A stretch of 24,909 nucleotides of DNA from an uncultured Oscillibacter sp. (GTDB taxonomy: Bacteria; Bacillota; Clostridia; Oscillospirales; Oscillospiraceae), in assembly GCF_900546705.1 (NCBI RefSeq), contig NZ_URDP01000028.1:1-24909 (forward strand), read 5' to 3'. How positions within the stretch are numbered: the first letter of the stretch is position 1; every line of letters begins with the position of its first letter. A program made the translations under genes and the position numbers. The notes under the pieces were generated by a model, which worked only from the letters and a program-made list of their open reading frames with translations, was not told the DNA's origin and ran no database searches. This document shows positions 24,865 to 24,909 of the stretch, in pieces.

Positions 24865-24909
24865 CCGGTAAAACCAGAAATTGAAAGACCGCGCAAAGCG
24901 GCGGGCGGA
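24865..24909 (+). other. Sequence after the binding-protein gene, cut by the window edge
   Basis: Only 45 nt are visible. CCGC/GCGG arms near 24891-24904 may begin a terminator or continue the operon; the T-run, if any, lies outside the window. Confidence 0.3.

Overview
The window looks like chromosomal DNA from an anaerobic, GC-rich, low-motility-type Clostridia genome, most likely Oscillospiraceae (Flavonifractor/Lawsonibacter/Oscillibacter-like). This rests on pyruvate:ferredoxin oxidoreductase, a membrane pyrophosphatase, a stand-alone phosphate acetyltransferase, a GGGtGRT/NifU-like gene pair, a MurT/GatD-like pair, lipoproteins with a Gram-positive lipobox, and consensus sigma-A promoters with strong GGAGG ribosome binding sites. 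The species is an inference. I found no tRNA, rRNA, CRISPR array, transposase or phage gene.

Layout. Positions 3-1031 (+) hold the 3' end of the pyruvate:ferredoxin oxidoreductase gene and its terminator. A gene-free stretch follows. Then comes a five-gene minus-strand operon, 6894 down to 1369: membrane metallophosphoesterase, mnmG, cyclase-family hydrolase, murT-like, gatD-like. A plus-strand block runs from 7184 to 13414: a complete tiny transcription unit encoding 26 aa, a lipoprotein, the pyrophosphate-driven ion pump hppA, the NifU-like + GGGtGRT operon behind a perfect consensus promoter, an unusual repeat/hairpin island, and mnmM. Four separately promoted minus-strand genes follow (13446-17991): two membrane-anchored XRE regulators, an N-acyl-D-amino-acid deacylase and pta. 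The last block is on the plus strand: a LysM/G5/M23 cell-wall hydrolase (18306-20180) and a permease-ATPase-binding protein ABC importer (20610-24864) behind two promoters, each with a cre-like (LacI/CcpA-type) site.

How the genes fit together. PFOR and Pta lie on the pyruvate to acetyl-CoA to acetyl phosphate route; HppA recovers energy from pyrophosphate. MnmG and MnmM act on the same wobble uridine of tRNA. MurT/GatD-like, the D-aminoacyl deacylase, the putative IseA-like lipoprotein and the M23 protein touch cell-wall chemistry.

Most notable observations: (1) the GatD-like protein lacks both the catalytic cysteine and histidine of the glutaminase site, and its MurT partner is altered in the C-terminal domain, so this pair probably does not do standard lipid II amidation; (2) the 3' end of the GGGtGRT gene is present twice, 212 bp apart, with mostly synonymous differences, separated by a compact island of four near-perfect hairpins, which looks like an insertion that restored the gene's end; (3) a free-standing promoter-RBS-26 codon ORF-terminator unit; (4) LacI/CcpA-type operators at the GGGtGRT operon and the ABC transporter.
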